Below are positions 5,377-5,622 of a stretch of 5,622 nucleotides of DNA, piece after piece; position 1 is the stretch's first letter, and every line of letters starts with the position of its first letter. The DNA comes from Candidatus Hydrogenedentota bacterium (GTDB lineage: Bacteria > Hydrogenedentota > Hydrogenedentia > Hydrogenedentales > SLHB01). The translations under genes and the position numbers were made by a program. The stretch lies in NCBI GenBank assembly GCA_029262095.1, contig JAJDAB010000641.1, positions 1-5,622 on the forward strand, read 5' to 3'. A model generated the notes under the pieces. The model made no database searches and was not told where the DNA came from. It was given only the letters and a program-made list of their open reading frames with translations.

Positions 5377-5622
5377 CCATGAGTTCAAGAATCATAACAC
5401 ATTCAAGAGTATGGGGTTTTCACTGCACACTGAGAAATGGACTGCCCGGGCCCATTTATGGGCTCATTAGATGTTCGACAAACAGGTGCGAAAATTAGTT
5501 TTCTGGCCCAACAACTCGTCAAATCGTCATGCCGTTCGAGTAGCATCTGCCTAACGAGCTGGTGCGGATCATGTTTTGTCGGTAACACAATTTGGGTACG
5601 GCAAAAAAAGTGAAAAAGGCCG
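5377..5622. other. Upstream non-coding stretch, no gene recognised
   Basis: Together with 5317-5376 this makes just over 300 bases without a credible gene. It is visibly richer in A/T than the genes. It contains the inverted repeat at 5450-5463, two closely spaced CGTCA copies (5517-5521 and 5525-5529, eight bp apart, unlike the 11-bp arrays), and A-rich runs near the right edge (5605-5618). A 61-codon open frame on the minus strand (5588-5403) has no family resemblance or convincing ribosome site, and I do not treat it as a gene. Confidence 0.6.
5450..5463. repeat. Inverted repeat GCCCAT-TT-ATGGGC
   Basis: Perfect 6-bp arms with a 2-base centre form a compact dyad about 134 bp upstream of the regulator ATG. 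Its size suits a dimeric DNA-binding protein better than a terminator, because no T-tract follows on either strand. It may be an operator for the regulator gene or for a gene to the right. The evidence is positional only. Confidence 0.35.

Noticed and set aside
5403..5588. 61-codon minus-strand open frame upstream of the regulator
   Set aside because: It is short, has no familiar features and no clear ribosome site, lies in an A/T-rich intergenic stretch, and spans a likely regulatory dyad.

Overview
The window looks like an accessory region of a high-GC alphaproteobacterium, probably of the rhizobial group (Mesorhizobium/Bradyrhizobium/Rhizobium-like). The reasons are the GC-rich codon use and the multidomain regulator: a SARP/BTAD head joined to a TolB-like domain and TPRs is an architecture I associate with rhizobia. 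The taxonomic call is an inference. All four genes I can support lie on the minus strand, so transcription runs from right to left.

Reading in the direction of transcription: 5317-5622 is an A/T-richer upstream region with a plausible promoter and paired short repeats. 5316-3271 encodes a 681-residue SARP/BTAD-type transcriptional regulator with a TolB/adenylate-cyclase-associated middle domain and C-terminal TPR-like helices. After a 132-bp gap, 3138-2185 encodes a soluble-looking PAP2/vanadium-haloperoxidase-superfamily enzyme with the full phosphatase signature and an unusual (Asp-Gly-Gly-Val)x4 N-terminus. After a 148-bp gap, 2036-1098 encodes a papain-like (C1) cysteine peptidase with an intact Gln/Cys/His/Asn active site. 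A hairpin terminator follows at 1054-1018. After a 241-bp gap, 856-1 is a membrane protein gene that runs off the left edge; it is open for 285 codons.

The most interesting signal is non-coding. Two intergenic regions carry arrays of the same heptamer, (T/C)TGACGC on the coding strand (GCGTCA(A/G) on the plus strand), at near-helical 11-12 bp spacing. Four copies precede the membrane protein gene (954-994). Two clear copies plus one degenerate copy precede the haloperoxidase-like gene (3204-3232). Head-to-tail heptamers at 11-bp pitch are the known binding pattern of OmpR/PhoB-type winged helices, including SARP regulators. The regulator encoded here is therefore the natural, though unproven, candidate to bind them and coordinate the phosphatase/haloperoxidase, the peptidase and the membrane protein as one regulon.

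Neither enzyme has a recognisable signal peptide, and the substrates cannot be read from the sequence. I see no RNA genes, insertion sequences, CRISPR arrays or phage genes.
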